From Herbaspirillum sp. alder98 (GTDB lineage: Bacteria > Pseudomonadota > Gammaproteobacteria > Burkholderiales > Burkholderiaceae_D): DNA of 64,000 bases. The number at the start of each line of letters is the position of its first letter. Within the stretch, counting starts at the first letter, position 1. A program made the translations under genes and the position numbers. Shown piece by piece: positions 51,987 to 60,601 of this stretch. The DNA is taken from NCBI RefSeq assembly GCF_020179755.1, contig NZ_JAIUCY010000002.1:372001-436000 (forward strand), written 5' to 3'. The notes beneath the pieces are model-generated. The model was not told the DNA's origin. It worked only from the letters and a program-made list of their open reading frames with translations, and did no database searches.

Positions 51987-52475
51987 CTAAGTCATCGCTG
52001 CGCGGCCCTGCTTGCGCAAATTCACTATCTGCAGAGTCACGCCTACCAGTAACATGATCAGCAGCACGGCCTGCGCGCCGAGCAGCAACGCTGACCCCAT
52101 GTCGGTGACGAACGGATGTCCATCGGGCACGCGGCGCAAGGTTTCGCTGACGGTGGGCACCATCAGCAAGAATACCGTCAGGCTCAGCAGCACGGTTTCG
52201 GCATAGCGGGCCAAGGCATGTCGAGGGCGCAGATAAGCCAGCCCGTAACCGCCCAGCAGGAACAGCAGCGTCGCGATCGCGATGCCGTAGCTTATCGGTT
52301 GATGCGCCACCAGGAACACCGTCAGCGCACCAATCAGCATGGACAAAAAATAAGCCGCCCCGGCGCCCGAGCGCGCCACGATCCGGCCATGGCGGGCGAT
52401 CATGTATATCGCCAGGGGAATGGCGGGCAGACTGCCCATGGTGTGCAGCCAGCCAAGCGGGGAGATACCGAACAT
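51987..52475 (-). CDS. Small integral membrane protein
   Basis: A 162-residue protein with about four to five membrane helices: GWLHTMGSLPAIPLAIYMIA, YFLSMLIGALTVFLVAH, IAIATLLFLLGGYGLAYL, AETVLLSLTVFLLMVPTV and ALLLGAQAVLLIMLLVGVTL. It resembles DUF2306-type proteins in shape; no function can be given. A TetR-type palindrome lies just upstream (52501-52520), and the tetR gene follows in the same direction upstream, so it is probably the TetR target. Confidence 0.7.
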   Translation of the reverse strand: MFGISPLGWLHTMGSLPAIPLAIYMIARHGRIVARSGAGAAYFLSMLIGALTVFLVAHQPISYGIAIATLLFLLGGYGLAYLRPRHALARYAETVLLSLTVFLLMVPTVSETLRRVPDGHPFVTDMGSALLLGAQAVLLIMLLVGVTLQIVNLRKQGRAAMT

Positions 52476-52500
52476 GACGTTTCCTTATAAAAATAAAACC

Positions 52501-52520
52501 TACCTATTAGTATGTAGGTA
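52501..52520. promoter_or_regulatory. TetR operator upstream of the membrane protein gene
   Basis: TACCTA (52501-52506) and TAGGTA (52515-52520), perfect 6-base arms with 8-base spacer, 25 bases before the start of the membrane protein. It shares the arm sequence with the palindrome at 53149-53166. Confidence 0.65.
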
Positions 52521-52536
52521 AGCAGACTAAATAAAT

Positions 52537-52556
52537 GGGCGCTTCGAAAAGCGCCC
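52537..52556 (-). terminator. Hairpin at the end of tetR
   Basis: Perfect arms GGGCGCTT and AAGCGCCC with loop CGAA, directly after the tetR stop on the minus strand, followed there by a T-containing stretch (ATTTATTTAG). Confidence 0.65.
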
Positions 52557-52560
52557 TGCT

Positions 52561-53139
52561 TCAACGCACCAGTCGTGCCACCAGCGGATCGACGATCTCG
52601 CCGAAGATCTTGCCGTCACGGTAGGCGCGGGCCGACAGCATGGCGCCATGAATCGATGCCAGAAATATCTCTGCCTCGACCTTGGGTGGTGACGACAGCT
52701 TCAGGCTCTCGTCACGCGCGCCGCGCTCGAATACCGAGGCCAGCCATGCCGAGAGGCCACGAAAATGCGCCCTCACCTCAAGCGCCACCTCTTCCGGCAG
52801 CACCGGAATCTCGGCTGCCAGCAAGGCGCAGACGCAGATCGATGAATGGACGTCGGCGATGCAGGCCTTCCAGTAACCGGTGTAGGCGCGCAATTGCGCC
52901 ACCGGCTCGGTCACGCTGCGTTCGAGCCCGGCGATGCCGGTTTCTGCATCCTTGCGATAACGCGCCACCAGCGTGCGCACCAGATCGGCCTTGGCCGGAA
53001 AATGGTGGTGGATGCTGGCGTTGCGAATGCCGACCACCTTGGCAATGTCGGCATAACTGAAGCCGTTATAGCCCCCCGCGACGATCAGCGATTGTGCGCA
53101 GGAAAGAATGAGGTCGGCGGTGCCGCTTGCAGATGTCAT
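52561..53139 (-). CDS. TetR-family transcriptional regulator
   Basis: A 192-residue TetR regulator. HTH at residues 10-55 (IVAGGYNGFSYADIAKVVGI, then RNASIHHHFPAKADLVRTLV), ligand/dimer domain after. The SIHHHFPAKADL form belongs to the YxaF/AcrR-like subgroup. It is read leftward toward the membrane protein, with a palindrome 9 bases upstream of its start codon and one before the membrane protein gene, so both genes look self-controlled by it. Confidence 0.9.
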   Translation of the reverse strand: MTSASGTADLILSCAQSLIVAGGYNGFSYADIAKVVGIRNASIHHHFPAKADLVRTLVARYRKDAETGIAGLERSVTEPVAQLRAYTGYWKACIADVHSSICVCALLAAEIPVLPEEVALEVRAHFRGLSAWLASVFERGARDESLKLSSPPKVEAEIFLASIHGAMLSARAYRDGKIFGEIVDPLVARLVR

Positions 53140-53148
53140 GCAAGCATC

Positions 53149-53166
53149 CTACCTTCTAGTAGGTAG
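53149..53166. promoter_or_regulatory. TetR operator upstream of tetR
   Basis: CTACCT TCTAGT AGGTAG, an 18-base palindrome with perfect 6-base arms. It lies 9 bases before the tetR start and overlaps the last codons of wecB. Confidence 0.72.
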
Positions 53167-54288
53167 CTCGTCAAGCATGGCGCGCAGTTGCGCCACGATG
53201 CGTGGCGCTGCCTGGCCGTCACCATAGGGATTCCCGGCCTGTGCCATGGCCGCATAGTGCGCGGGCTGGTCCAGCAGGCGCAGGGTTTGCGCCACGATAT
53301 TGCCGACATCGGTCCCGACCAGCCTGACCGCGCCGGCATCGACGCCTTCCGGGCGCTCGGTGGTGTCGCGCATCAGCAGGACCGGCTTGCCCAGCGATGG
53401 CGCTTCTTCCTGGATGCCGCCGGAATCGGTGAGGATCAGATGGCAGCGCTGCATCAGATGAATGAATGGAATGTAGTCCAGCGGCGCGATCAGGTGCACG
53501 CGCGGGCAGTCGCCGAGAATGCGGCGCACCGGCTCCTGCACGTTGGGATTGAGGTGCACCGGATAGACCACGTCGACATCGTCGCGCCCGGCCAGCTCGC
53601 GCAGTGCCAGGCAGATGTTTTCAAAGCCCTGGCCGAAGCTCTCGCGGCGATGGCCGGTGACCAGGATCAGCTTGCGGCCGGCATCGAGAAAGGCGAATTG
53701 CGCATCCAGGCGCCGGCTGAGCGCGGGGTCCGCGCCGATCCGCTGCACCATCAGCAGCAATGCATCGACCACCGTATTGCCGGTGACGCAGATGGCGTCC
53801 GCCGCGACGCCTTCGGCTAACAGGTTGGCGCGGGCAACTGCGGTGGGGGCGAAGTGCTGGGCCGCGATCACGCCGGTCAGGCGGCGATTGATTTCTTCCG
53901 GCCAGGGCGAATAGATATTGCCGGTGCGCAGACCGGCTTCGACATGACCCACCGGAATGCGCTGGTAATACGCCGCCAGGCTGGCGGCGAAGGTGGTCGA
54001 AGTGTCGCCGTGCACCAGCACCAGATCGGGCTTGACCTGCGCCAGCACCGGCGCGATGCCGTGCATGATCCTGCTCGTGATGTCGGTCAGGCTCTGACCG
54101 GGCTGCATGATGTCGAGGTCATGCTCGGGCACGATATCGAACGCCTGCAGCACCTGGTCGAGCATCTGGCGCTGCTGGCCGGTGACGCAGACACTGGCTT
54201 GGATGGTCGCATCGGCCTTCAATTGCCTGACTACGGGCGCCATCTTGATGGCTTCCGGGCGGGTTCCAAAAACACTGAGTACTTTCAC
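53149..54288 (-). CDS. wecB: UDP-N-acetylglucosamine 2-epimerase (non-hydrolysing)
   Basis: A 379-residue enzyme that converts UDP-GlcNAc to UDP-ManNAc, used for surface polysaccharides. Hallmarks: [17 protein letters not shown] at the start, [40 protein letters not shown] and [32 protein letters not shown] 54288 (AGGG upstream) starts it where the family begins; the frame extends 23 codons further without similarity. It is not next to other polysaccharide genes; 72 bases separate it from the exporter. Confidence 0.92.
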   Translation of the reverse strand: MKVLSVFGTRPEAIKMAPVVRQLKADATIQASVCVTGQQRQMLDQVLQAFDIVPEHDLDIMQPGQSLTDITSRIMHGIAPVLAQVKPDLVLVHGDTSTTFAASLAAYYQRIPVGHVEAGLRTGNIYSPWPEEINRRLTGVIAAQHFAPTAVARANLLAEGVAADAICVTGNTVVDALLLMVQRIGADPALSRRLDAQFAFLDAGRKLILVTGHRRESFGQGFENICLALRELAGRDDVDVVYPVHLNPNVQEPVRRILGDCPRVHLIAPLDYIPFIHLMQRCHLILTDSGGIQEEAPSLGKPVLLMRDTTERPEGVDAGAVRLVGTDVGNIVAQTLRLLDQPAHYAAMAQAGNPYGDGQAAPRIVAQLRAMLDELPTRR

Positions 54289-54360
54289 AGATTTCCCTGT
54301 CGTCGAGTGGCAAAGATGGTCATTGACCACCTTCATCGACTCGAACCGGGCCGGCAAGTT

Positions 54361-55254
54361 CTATGTGCGTGAGCGGGTTGCCACCCAGCACAGCAGCGCG
54401 CCGCCGCAGACCATCGCCGCGCCTTGCCAGAATGCGGCGGTCAGCGGCGCCTCCAGCAGCAGCGCCGACAGCGCCGCCGATATCACCGGAATGAAATAGG
54501 ATGCGCCCGCCAGTACCGTGACATTGCCTTGCAGGATGCCGACGTTCCACGCCGCATAACCCAGGCCCATGGCGGCCGCGGCCAGCACCAGATAGACCAG
54601 TGCCGGCCAGGTCACGACGATCGAACCCGGCCCGTCACCGGCGACCAGCACCTTGACCCATAACGCCAGCGCGACCAGCAGGAAGAACAGCGTGACGCCG
54701 TTCTTGCCGTTGGCCAGGCGTGCGGTCACGGTGCAGTAGGCAGCCCAGATCAAGGCGCCGGCAAAGGCCAATCCATAACTAAAAGGGTTCTGACGCAGGT
54801 TGGCGAGCATGCCGGGCAGATCGATCCCCTGCTCGCCGCCCAGGACCCAGCAGATTCCCAGCATCGACAGGATGAAACCGGGGATCACCAGCGCATTCGA
54901 CTTCTGCTGGTTGAACAGGATCGCCGCCACCAGCGTGAAGGTCGGCCACAGGTAGTTGACCATGCCCACCTCGATCGCCTGGCGGGCGTTGCTGGCGTAG
55001 CCGATGGACAGCGAAAGGCACAGCTCGTAGACCACGAACAGCACGCTGCCCCAGAACAGGTAGGCCCGCGGAAACGCGCGCAACCGGGGAAAACCCAGCG
55101 TCGCCAGCAACAGCACCGACGCCAGCGAATAAATCAGGGCCGCGCCGGTCACTGCCCCCCAATGATCGGCTACCGCGCGAATCAGGCCGACGATGAAACT
55201 CCATAGCAATACTGCCGTCAGGCCAATCAAGGTGGCCTGGCTTCTACTTCTCAT
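54361..55254 (-). CDS. yddG: EamA-family exporter, YddG-like
   Basis: A 297-residue drug/metabolite transporter with ten hydrophobic helices. MRSRSQATLIGLTAVLLWSF, then GLIRAVADHWGAVTGAALIYS, YELCLSLSIGYA and VGMVNYLWPTFTLVAAILF, match the YddG branch, which exports aromatic amino acids in enterobacteria and is a pore-like member of the DMT superfamily. Start 55254 (MRSRSQ) is chosen since upstream codons in the longer frame (to 55395) look non-coding. Substrate not proven here. Confidence 0.86.
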   Translation of the reverse strand: MRSRSQATLIGLTAVLLWSFIVGLIRAVADHWGAVTGAALIYSLASVLLLATLGFPRLRAFPRAYLFWGSVLFVVYELCLSLSIGYASNARQAIEVGMVNYLWPTFTLVAAILFNQQKSNALVIPGFILSMLGICWVLGGEQGIDLPGMLANLRQNPFSYGLAFAGALIWAAYCTVTARLANGKNGVTLFFLLVALALWVKVLVAGDGPGSIVVTWPALVYLVLAAAAMGLGYAAWNVGILQGNVTVLAGASYFIPVISAALSALLLEAPLTAAFWQGAAMVCGGALLCWVATRSRT

Positions 55255-55294
55255 GATCACTCTGCTTTCCTGCCCATCCGGCAATGCTGAAGCT

Positions 55295-56155
55295 TTACAA
55301 CACCGGCTTGGCGGCCCTGTCCTTGTTGCGCTTGTCGGCCACGTACGAATGACCATTTTCACCCTTGACGATCTCGAACAGCCCAGTCGCCGCAAACAGC
55401 GCCGGGAAGTTCTTCACGCCATAGTTGCGGGGATCGATGGGGGCCTGGCGCTTGGCGGCGCTGCCGGCGGCAGACATCTGCGCCCAGCCGTCTTCGTGGG
55501 CGGCCGCCTCGACTGCACCGCGCAATAGCGTCACCAGGGTGGCGTCCTGCGCCAGCGACTTGCCGGCCGGCGCCTTGGTGGCGGTTTTTTCGACCGGCTT
55601 TTCGGTCACCGCTTCGGCCGCACGGGCCTTGGCGCCACGCGTGGCACGTCCCTTTGGCTTGACCGGCTCGAGCGCATCGGCCAGTGGCGCCTGGGCGTCG
55701 CCCAGGTTGTCCAGGTAAAGGAAGGTGGTACAGGCGTTGACGAAGGGCTTCGGCGTCTTGCGCTCGCCGAAGCCATAGACGTCATGCCCATTGGCCTTGA
55801 GCTGCATCACCAGCGGCGTGAAATCGGCGTCGCTGGAGGCCAGGCAGAAGGCGTCGGGCTTCTGGGTGTAGAGCAGTTCCATGGCGTCGATCACCAGCGC
55901 GATGTCGGTGGCGTTCTTGCCGCTGGAATAACTGAATTGCTGCACCGGGCGGATCGCGAATTCGTGCAGCTTGTCCTTCCACCCCTTGAGACTGGTGCTG
56001 CCCCAGTCGCCGTAGGCGCGGCGGATGTTGGCGCTGCCGTAGCGCGAAAGCTCGCCCAGCATGGCGGCGATCTTGGTGTGCGAGACATTGTCGGCGTCGA
56101 TCAGCAAGGCGATACGGCGATCCTGGATGCTGCGGCTGCGCGCGTCATGGTCCAT
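55295..56155 (-). CDS. NYN-domain (LabA/DUF88-like) protein with OST-HTH-like C-terminus
   Basis: A 286-residue protein. The N-terminal NYN domain (residues 13-150) has ALLIDADNVS, YGDWGSTSLKGWKD, SSGKNATDIALVIDAMELLY and LASSDADFTPLVMQLKANG, including the acidic residues that form the PIN-type metal site, so it may be an RNase. A basic, Ala/Pro/Lys-rich linker (160-205) leads to a C-terminal OST-HTH/LOTUS-like segment (NYGVKNFPALFAATGLFEIV) that binds RNA in related proteins. It stands alone. Target RNA unknown. Confidence 0.85.
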   Translation of the reverse strand: MDHDARSRSIQDRRIALLIDADNVSHTKIAAMLGELSRYGSANIRRAYGDWGSTSLKGWKDKLHEFAIRPVQQFSYSSGKNATDIALVIDAMELLYTQKPDAFCLASSDADFTPLVMQLKANGHDVYGFGERKTPKPFVNACTTFLYLDNLGDAQAPLADALEPVKPKGRATRGAKARAAEAVTEKPVEKTATKAPAGKSLAQDATLVTLLRGAVEAAAHEDGWAQMSAAGSAAKRQAPIDPRNYGVKNFPALFAATGLFEIVKGENGHSYVADKRNKDRAAKPVL

Positions 56156-56186
56156 GTGCGGTCTTTCTGTTAGTCGAAAACGAGAT

Positions 56187-56209
56187 CGGACCGGCGTTAC
56201 ACCGGTCCG
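56187..56209. terminator. Hairpin between NYN and VOC genes
   Basis: Perfect 8-base arms CGGACCGG (56187-56194) and CCGGTCCG (56202-56209), 7-base loop. It lies 36 bases after the VOC gene on its coding strand. The T-run is weak. Confidence 0.5.
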
Positions 56210-56244
56210 TTCCGACTATGCTACCGCATCTGCGCGCTGCCTTC

Positions 56245-57075
56245 TCAGGCAAACGCGAGGATCACGCCATTGGCCTGGTCCGGCGTCACCACCAGCTTGT
56301 CGCCATGGCGCTTCACGCCAGCCACGGCATTGGCCGCCAGTACTTGCTCGGCCACATTGACCGACTCGACCTTGATGGTCAGCCCGACGGCGCGCTCGAT
56401 GCCCTGCGGCACCTGGCTGGCGTCGATGCCGTAGTGCGCCGCCACGCCGTCGCGCGTGAGATACCAGATCGCCACCGGACCTGCCTGGAACCGCACGCCC
56501 TGCGGGTGACGGCTGATCTCGCCGCGGCCGAAGGCTTGCGCCAGGATGCCTGCTGCGGCGTCCGGATCGAGTGCCAGGTAGACATATTCGGCCAGCCCCT
56601 GGGCGCCATTCGGATGGCTTTGCCATTCACGCCGCCATACCAGCTCCGGCGTGCCATGCTCACAGAAGAAGACGCGACCATTGGGAATGCGGTCGGCGGC
56701 GATGCGCAGCGTGCGAAAGCGGGCATCGCCCAGGTTCACGCCATCGATCTCGACCGGACGGTGAAACGCCTGCGGCGCTTCGCCTTCCAACGGCACATCG
56801 CGCTCACGCAGTTGTTGCCAGGTCTGGTCGGCGTCGGTGGTCTTGAATACCAGCCCTGCCAACCCGGCCGGATGGCCCCAGCGCAGGCTGGCGTTGCGCG
56901 GCTCGACGCCCAGCAGTTCGAGATAGTCGTCGCCGAAGATGGCCAGGTGGTTGCTGGTGCCCTTCGAATGGTGGCCGCGCGCGGTGAGCGTAAAGCCCAG
57001 CCGGGCATATTGTTCGGCGGCCTGGTCGAGCTGGTCCTCGACGTGGATTACCACGTGGTCGACGCGTTCTGTCAT
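56245..57075 (-). CDS. VOC-family protein (glyoxalase-like)
   Basis: A 276-residue protein with two VOC modules. RVDHVVIHVEDQLDQAAEQYARLGFTLTARG starts the first; GVNLGDARFRTLRI leads into the second, which has FCEHGTPELVWRREW and ends VTPDQANGVILAFA. The form matches the DUF3182/Glyoxalase_3 type; His and Glu positions suit metal binding. It is the last gene of the ABC operon, 24 bases after the ATPase. It may process the imported substrate; the specific reaction is unknown. Confidence 0.75.
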   Translation of the reverse strand: MTERVDHVVIHVEDQLDQAAEQYARLGFTLTARGHHSKGTSNHLAIFGDDYLELLGVEPRNASLRWGHPAGLAGLVFKTTDADQTWQQLRERDVPLEGEAPQAFHRPVEIDGVNLGDARFRTLRIAADRIPNGRVFFCEHGTPELVWRREWQSHPNGAQGLAEYVYLALDPDAAAGILAQAFGRGEISRHPQGVRFQAGPVAIWYLTRDGVAAHYGIDASQVPQGIERAVGLTIKVESVNVAEQVLAANAVAGVKRHGDKLVVTPDQANGVILAFA

Positions 57076-57099
57076 TGTGTGTCTCCTTGAAAAGTACGT

Positions 57100-58761
57100 T
57101 CAGGCCGACTGGCCGGCAAGCGCATGATGCCAGTCACGCCCCGGCACTGCCGACAGCAGCGCCTGGGTATAGGGGTGGCTCGGGCGGGCAAACAGCTCGG
57201 CGCTGCTCGCCTGCTCGACCACACGACCGTCTTTCATGACGGCGATGCGGTCGCACACCTGGGCCGCCACCCGCAGGTCATGCGTGATGAACAGGATCGA
57301 CAGGCCCAGTTGTTCGCGCAGGCGTGCCAGCAACTGCAACACCTGCGCCTGCACCGAGACGTCCAGCGCCGACACCGGCTCGTCGGCCAGCAATATCTGC
57401 GGCTGCAACGCCAGCGCGCGCGCCAGCCCGATGCGCTGGCGCTGGCCACCGGAAAACTCGTGCGCGTAGCGATGCAGCGAATTGGGATCGAGCCCGACCA
57501 GTTCGAACAGCTCGCGCACCTGCGCCCGCACCTGGCTGCGCGGCACGCCCTGCTCCAGCGGCCCTTGCGCGACGATATCACCTACCGTGTGACGCGGGTT
57601 GAGCGAACCGTAGGGGTCCTGGAACACCATCTGGATGGTGCGCGCCCGCTGGCGTCGCTGAGCGCGCCCGGCCGCCAATGGCTGGCCATTGACCAGCAGG
57701 CTGCCGCTATCGGGCGCGATCAGTCCCAGCACCAGGCGCGCCAGGGTCGACTTGCCCGAGCCGCTTTCGCCGACCACGCCCAGCGTGGCGCCGGCCGGCA
57801 GCACCAGGCTGACGTCGGCCACCGCATGCGTGGTGCGACCGTTGCGAGTGAACCAGCCGCGCGGACGATAGGTCTTGGACAGTCCGTTGATCTCAAGCGC
57901 TGCCGGCGCATCGGCCCGCTGCGGGCGCGCCGGCGGCGGCACCATCGACGGCACGGCGGCGATCAGGCTTTGGGTATAGGGATGACGCGGCGCCTGCAGC
58001 ACGTCGGCGGCGCTGCCGCTTTCGACCAGCTTGCCGCGCTGCATCACCACCACCCGATCGGCAATCTCGGCCACCACGCCGAAGTCGTGGGTGATGAACA
58101 GCACCGCCGTGCCGCGCCGCCGCTGCAGGTCATGAATCAATTGCAGGATCTGTGCTTGAGTGGTGACGTCCAGCGCCGTGGTCGGTTCATCGGCGATCAG
58201 CAAGGCCGGCTCCAGCGCCAGCGCCATGGCGATCATGACCCGTTGCCGCTGCCCGCCCGACAGCTCGTGCGGATAGGCGCGCAAGGTGCGCTGGGCGTCG
58301 GGAATCTGTACCGACACCAGCAGGTCGAGCACCCTGGCGTCGATCTCGGCGCGCCTGAGCCGGGTATGCACCTGGAACACCTCGGCCAACTGGCGACCGA
58401 TGGTGTGCAGCGGGTTCAAGGCGCTCATCGGTTCCTGGAAGATCATGCCGATGCGGCGCCCGCGCAGGCTGCGCAAGGCCTGCGGTGACAGCGAGAAGAT
58501 ATCTTCGCCGCCCTCCCACAAGGCCTGGCCGCCGCTGCGGTGGACGCCATCCGGCAGCAGGCCCAGCAACGAAGTGGCGGTCAGCGACTTGCCCGAGCCG
58601 CTCTCGCCGACCACGCACAGCACTTCGCCAGCGTGCAGGTCGAACGATACATCGTCCAGCGCCAGCGCCCGGTCGGCGCCGCGTGGCAAGGCAATCGAGA
58701 CGTTGCGCAACGACAGCAAGGGGGCCGGGTGATCGGCGATGGTGGTGTCGATGGCGTTCAT
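57100..58761 (-). CDS. ABC transporter ATPase, DppD-DppF fusion
   Basis: A 553-residue protein with two ABC ATPase domains in one chain. First: Walker [14 protein letters not shown] (about 53-65), signature LSGGQRQRV, Walker [14 protein letters not shown]. Second: Walker [14 protein letters not shown], signature FSGGQRQRI, Walker [14 protein letters not shown]. Each is of the oligopeptide/nickel type, and [13 protein letters not shown] and [13 protein letters not shown] are their usual ends. ATG 58761 overlaps the permease stop by 4 bases. This fused form serves the two permeases encoded upstream. Confidence 0.93.
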   Translation of the reverse strand: MNAIDTTIADHPAPLLSLRNVSIALPRGADRALALDDVSFDLHAGEVLCVVGESGSGKSLTATSLLGLLPDGVHRSGGQALWEGGEDIFSLSPQALRSLRGRRIGMIFQEPMSALNPLHTIGRQLAEVFQVHTRLRRAEIDARVLDLLVSVQIPDAQRTLRAYPHELSGGQRQRVMIAMALALEPALLIADEPTTALDVTTQAQILQLIHDLQRRRGTAVLFITHDFGVVAEIADRVVVMQRGKLVESGSAADVLQAPRHPYTQSLIAAVPSMVPPPARPQRADAPAALEINGLSKTYRPRGWFTRNGRTTHAVADVSLVLPAGATLGVVGESGSGKSTLARLVLGLIAPDSGSLLVNGQPLAAGRAQRRQRARTIQMVFQDPYGSLNPRHTVGDIVAQGPLEQGVPRSQVRAQVRELFELVGLDPNSLHRYAHEFSGGQRQRIGLARALALQPQILLADEPVSALDVSVQAQVLQLLARLREQLGLSILFITHDLRVAAQVCDRIAVMKDGRVVEQASSAELFARPSHPYTQALLSAVPGRDWHHALAGQSA

Positions 58762-59588
58762 GAGCGGTGCAACCTTGGATTGAGGGCGTCGTTGAGGCCC
58801 TGGCCGACCAGGGAAATGCCCAGCACCGTCACCAGGATGGCCACCCCGGGAATGGCCGAGACATACCACTGGACCCGGATCACGCCACGGCCGGCGCCGA
58901 TCAGGTTGCCCCACGATGGCACGTTGGGGTCGGACAGGTTGAGAAAGGCCAGCGCGCTCTCGAGCAGGATCGCCACGGCCATGATGACGCTGGCATAGAC
59001 GATCACCGGCGGCAACGCATTGGGCAGGATTTCGCGGAAGATCAGCTTGAAGTCGCCCACGCCCAGGCTGCGCGCGGCCTGCACGAACTCGCGCTGGCGC
59101 AGCGTCAGGAACTCGGAACGGGTCAGGCGCGCCACCGGCGGCCATGACACCAGGCCGATCGACAGCACCACGGTCTGGATCTCGGAGCCGAATACCGCCA
59201 CCAGCACCAGCAGCAACAGGAAGTTGGGCAGGATCTGGAAGGCTTCGGTGACGCGCATGAGCACGTCGTCCAGCCAGCCGCCGTAGAAACCGGCCAGCGC
59301 GCCGATCACCAGCCCGATGAAGGCGGCGATGGCGGTCGCCACCAGGCCGATGGCCAGCGACACCCGCGCGCCATGCAGGATCTGGGCGGCGATGTCGCGC
59401 CCCACCTGGTCGGTGCCGAACAGGAAGCGGGCATTGTCGCCCGGCCACTGGAGCGGACGCCCGGCCAGCGACAGCGGATTGCGCGGAAAGGCGAAGTCGG
59501 CGCCGAGGGCGCCCAGAATCACCAGCAGCAGTAGCGCCAATCCGACCACGGCGGCCGGGTTGCGCAGATAGCGTTTGAACAGGTTCAT
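58758..59588 (-). CDS. ABC transporter permease, DppC-like
   Basis: A 276-residue inner-membrane permease of the dipeptide/oligopeptide family. It has the N-terminal OppC-type start (RNPAAVVGLALLLLVILGAL), the periplasmic segment FLFGTDQVGRDIAAQILHGARVSL and the EAA loop ARLTRSEFLTLRQREFVQAARSLGVGDFKLIFREILPN. Six membrane helices. It is coupled to the ATPase by 4 overlapping bases and follows the DppB-like gene by 24 bases. Confidence 0.92.
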   Translation of the reverse strand: MNLFKRYLRNPAAVVGLALLLLVILGALGADFAFPRNPLSLAGRPLQWPGDNARFLFGTDQVGRDIAAQILHGARVSLAIGLVATAIAAFIGLVIGALAGFYGGWLDDVLMRVTEAFQILPNFLLLLVLVAVFGSEIQTVVLSIGLVSWPPVARLTRSEFLTLRQREFVQAARSLGVGDFKLIFREILPNALPPVIVYASVIMAVAILLESALAFLNLSDPNVPSWGNLIGAGRGVIRVQWYVSAIPGVAILVTVLGISLVGQGLNDALNPRLHRS

Positions 59589-59612
59589 GGAAAACTCAGG
59601 AGGAGCGGCACA

Positions 59613-60590
59613 TCAATGCGTGCCGGCAATGCGCGGGTCGAGTCGGGCATACAGCAGGTCGACCAGGAAATTGATGGCAATCACCAGCAGCGCCGAGACG
59701 AATACGATGCCCAGCAAGGTATTCAAATCGCGCTGCACCACCGCTTCATAGGCCAGCCGACCCAGTCCGGGCAACGAGAACACGGTCTCCACCACCACCG
59801 AGCCACCCAGCATGGTGCCGGCCTGCAGGCCGATCAGCGTAACCATCGGCAGCAAGGCGTTGCGCAGCATGTGGCGCGCCACCACGGCAGTCTCGCCGAC
59901 GCCCTTGGCGCGCGCGGTGCGCACGAAATCCTGGGTCGAGACTTCCAGCATCGAGGCCCGCATGATGCGCAGGTAGATCGCCAGGAAGATCAGCGACAGC
60001 GTAATGGTCGGCAACGTCAGGTGCCAGGCGATGTCAGCCACCCGGGCCAGCCCGTGCAGCGCCACGTCGATCGACTCGAAACCGCCCGAGGGCAGCCAGT
60101 TGAGCCAGACCGCAAACACGAAGATACCCATCAGGCCGAACCAGAACGATGGCGTGGCATAGAACACCAGGCCCAGGGTCGAGATCAGGTTGTCGGGCCA
60201 GCGATTGACCCGGCGCGCCGCCAGCACGCCCAGCGCCATGCCGAACGCGAAGGCGATTGCCAGCGAGGAACCCATCAGCAGCAGCGTGGCAGGCAGGCGT
60301 TCGGCAATCACCAGCGCCACCGGCTTGCCATAGATCGCCGAATGACCGAGGTCGAGGTGGATCAGGCGCCACAGGTAGTCGCCCAGGCGCACCGAGACCG
60401 AGTCATTGAGCTGATAGTACTGGCGCAGGTTGGCGATCATGGTGGCGTCGGCCCCGCCCATCTGCGCCACCAGCGCGTCGACGGTGTCGCCGGGCGCCAG
60501 CTGCAGCAGCAGGAACAGGCCGGCCAGGATGATCAGCAAGGCCGGCAAGGCCGCCAGCAGGCGGCGTCCGGCCAGGGCGAGAAAACGCAT
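59613..60590 (-). CDS. ABC transporter permease, DppB-like
   Basis: A 325-residue permease of the dipeptide family: N-terminal helix RRLLAALPALLIILAGLFLLLQLAPGDTVD, periplasmic part, five further helices and the EAA loop YLRIMRASMLEVSTQDFVRTARAKGVGETAVVARHMLRNALLP. The C-terminal segment SLPGLGRLAYEAVVQRDLNTLLGI is typical. It is 11 bases after the binding-protein gene and belongs to the same operon. Confidence 0.92.
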   Translation of the reverse strand: MRFLALAGRRLLAALPALLIILAGLFLLLQLAPGDTVDALVAQMGGADATMIANLRQYYQLNDSVSVRLGDYLWRLIHLDLGHSAIYGKPVALVIAERLPATLLLMGSSLAIAFAFGMALGVLAARRVNRWPDNLISTLGLVFYATPSFWFGLMGIFVFAVWLNWLPSGGFESIDVALHGLARVADIAWHLTLPTITLSLIFLAIYLRIMRASMLEVSTQDFVRTARAKGVGETAVVARHMLRNALLPMVTLIGLQAGTMLGGSVVVETVFSLPGLGRLAYEAVVQRDLNTLLGIVFVSALLVIAINFLVDLLYARLDPRIAGTH

Positions 60591-60601
60591 GCCCTGCCCC
60601 C

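Noticed and set aside
57124..58488. Forward frame of 454 codons opposite the ABC ATPase
   Set aside because: Composition is typical for antisense; both ABC domains are on the minus strand.
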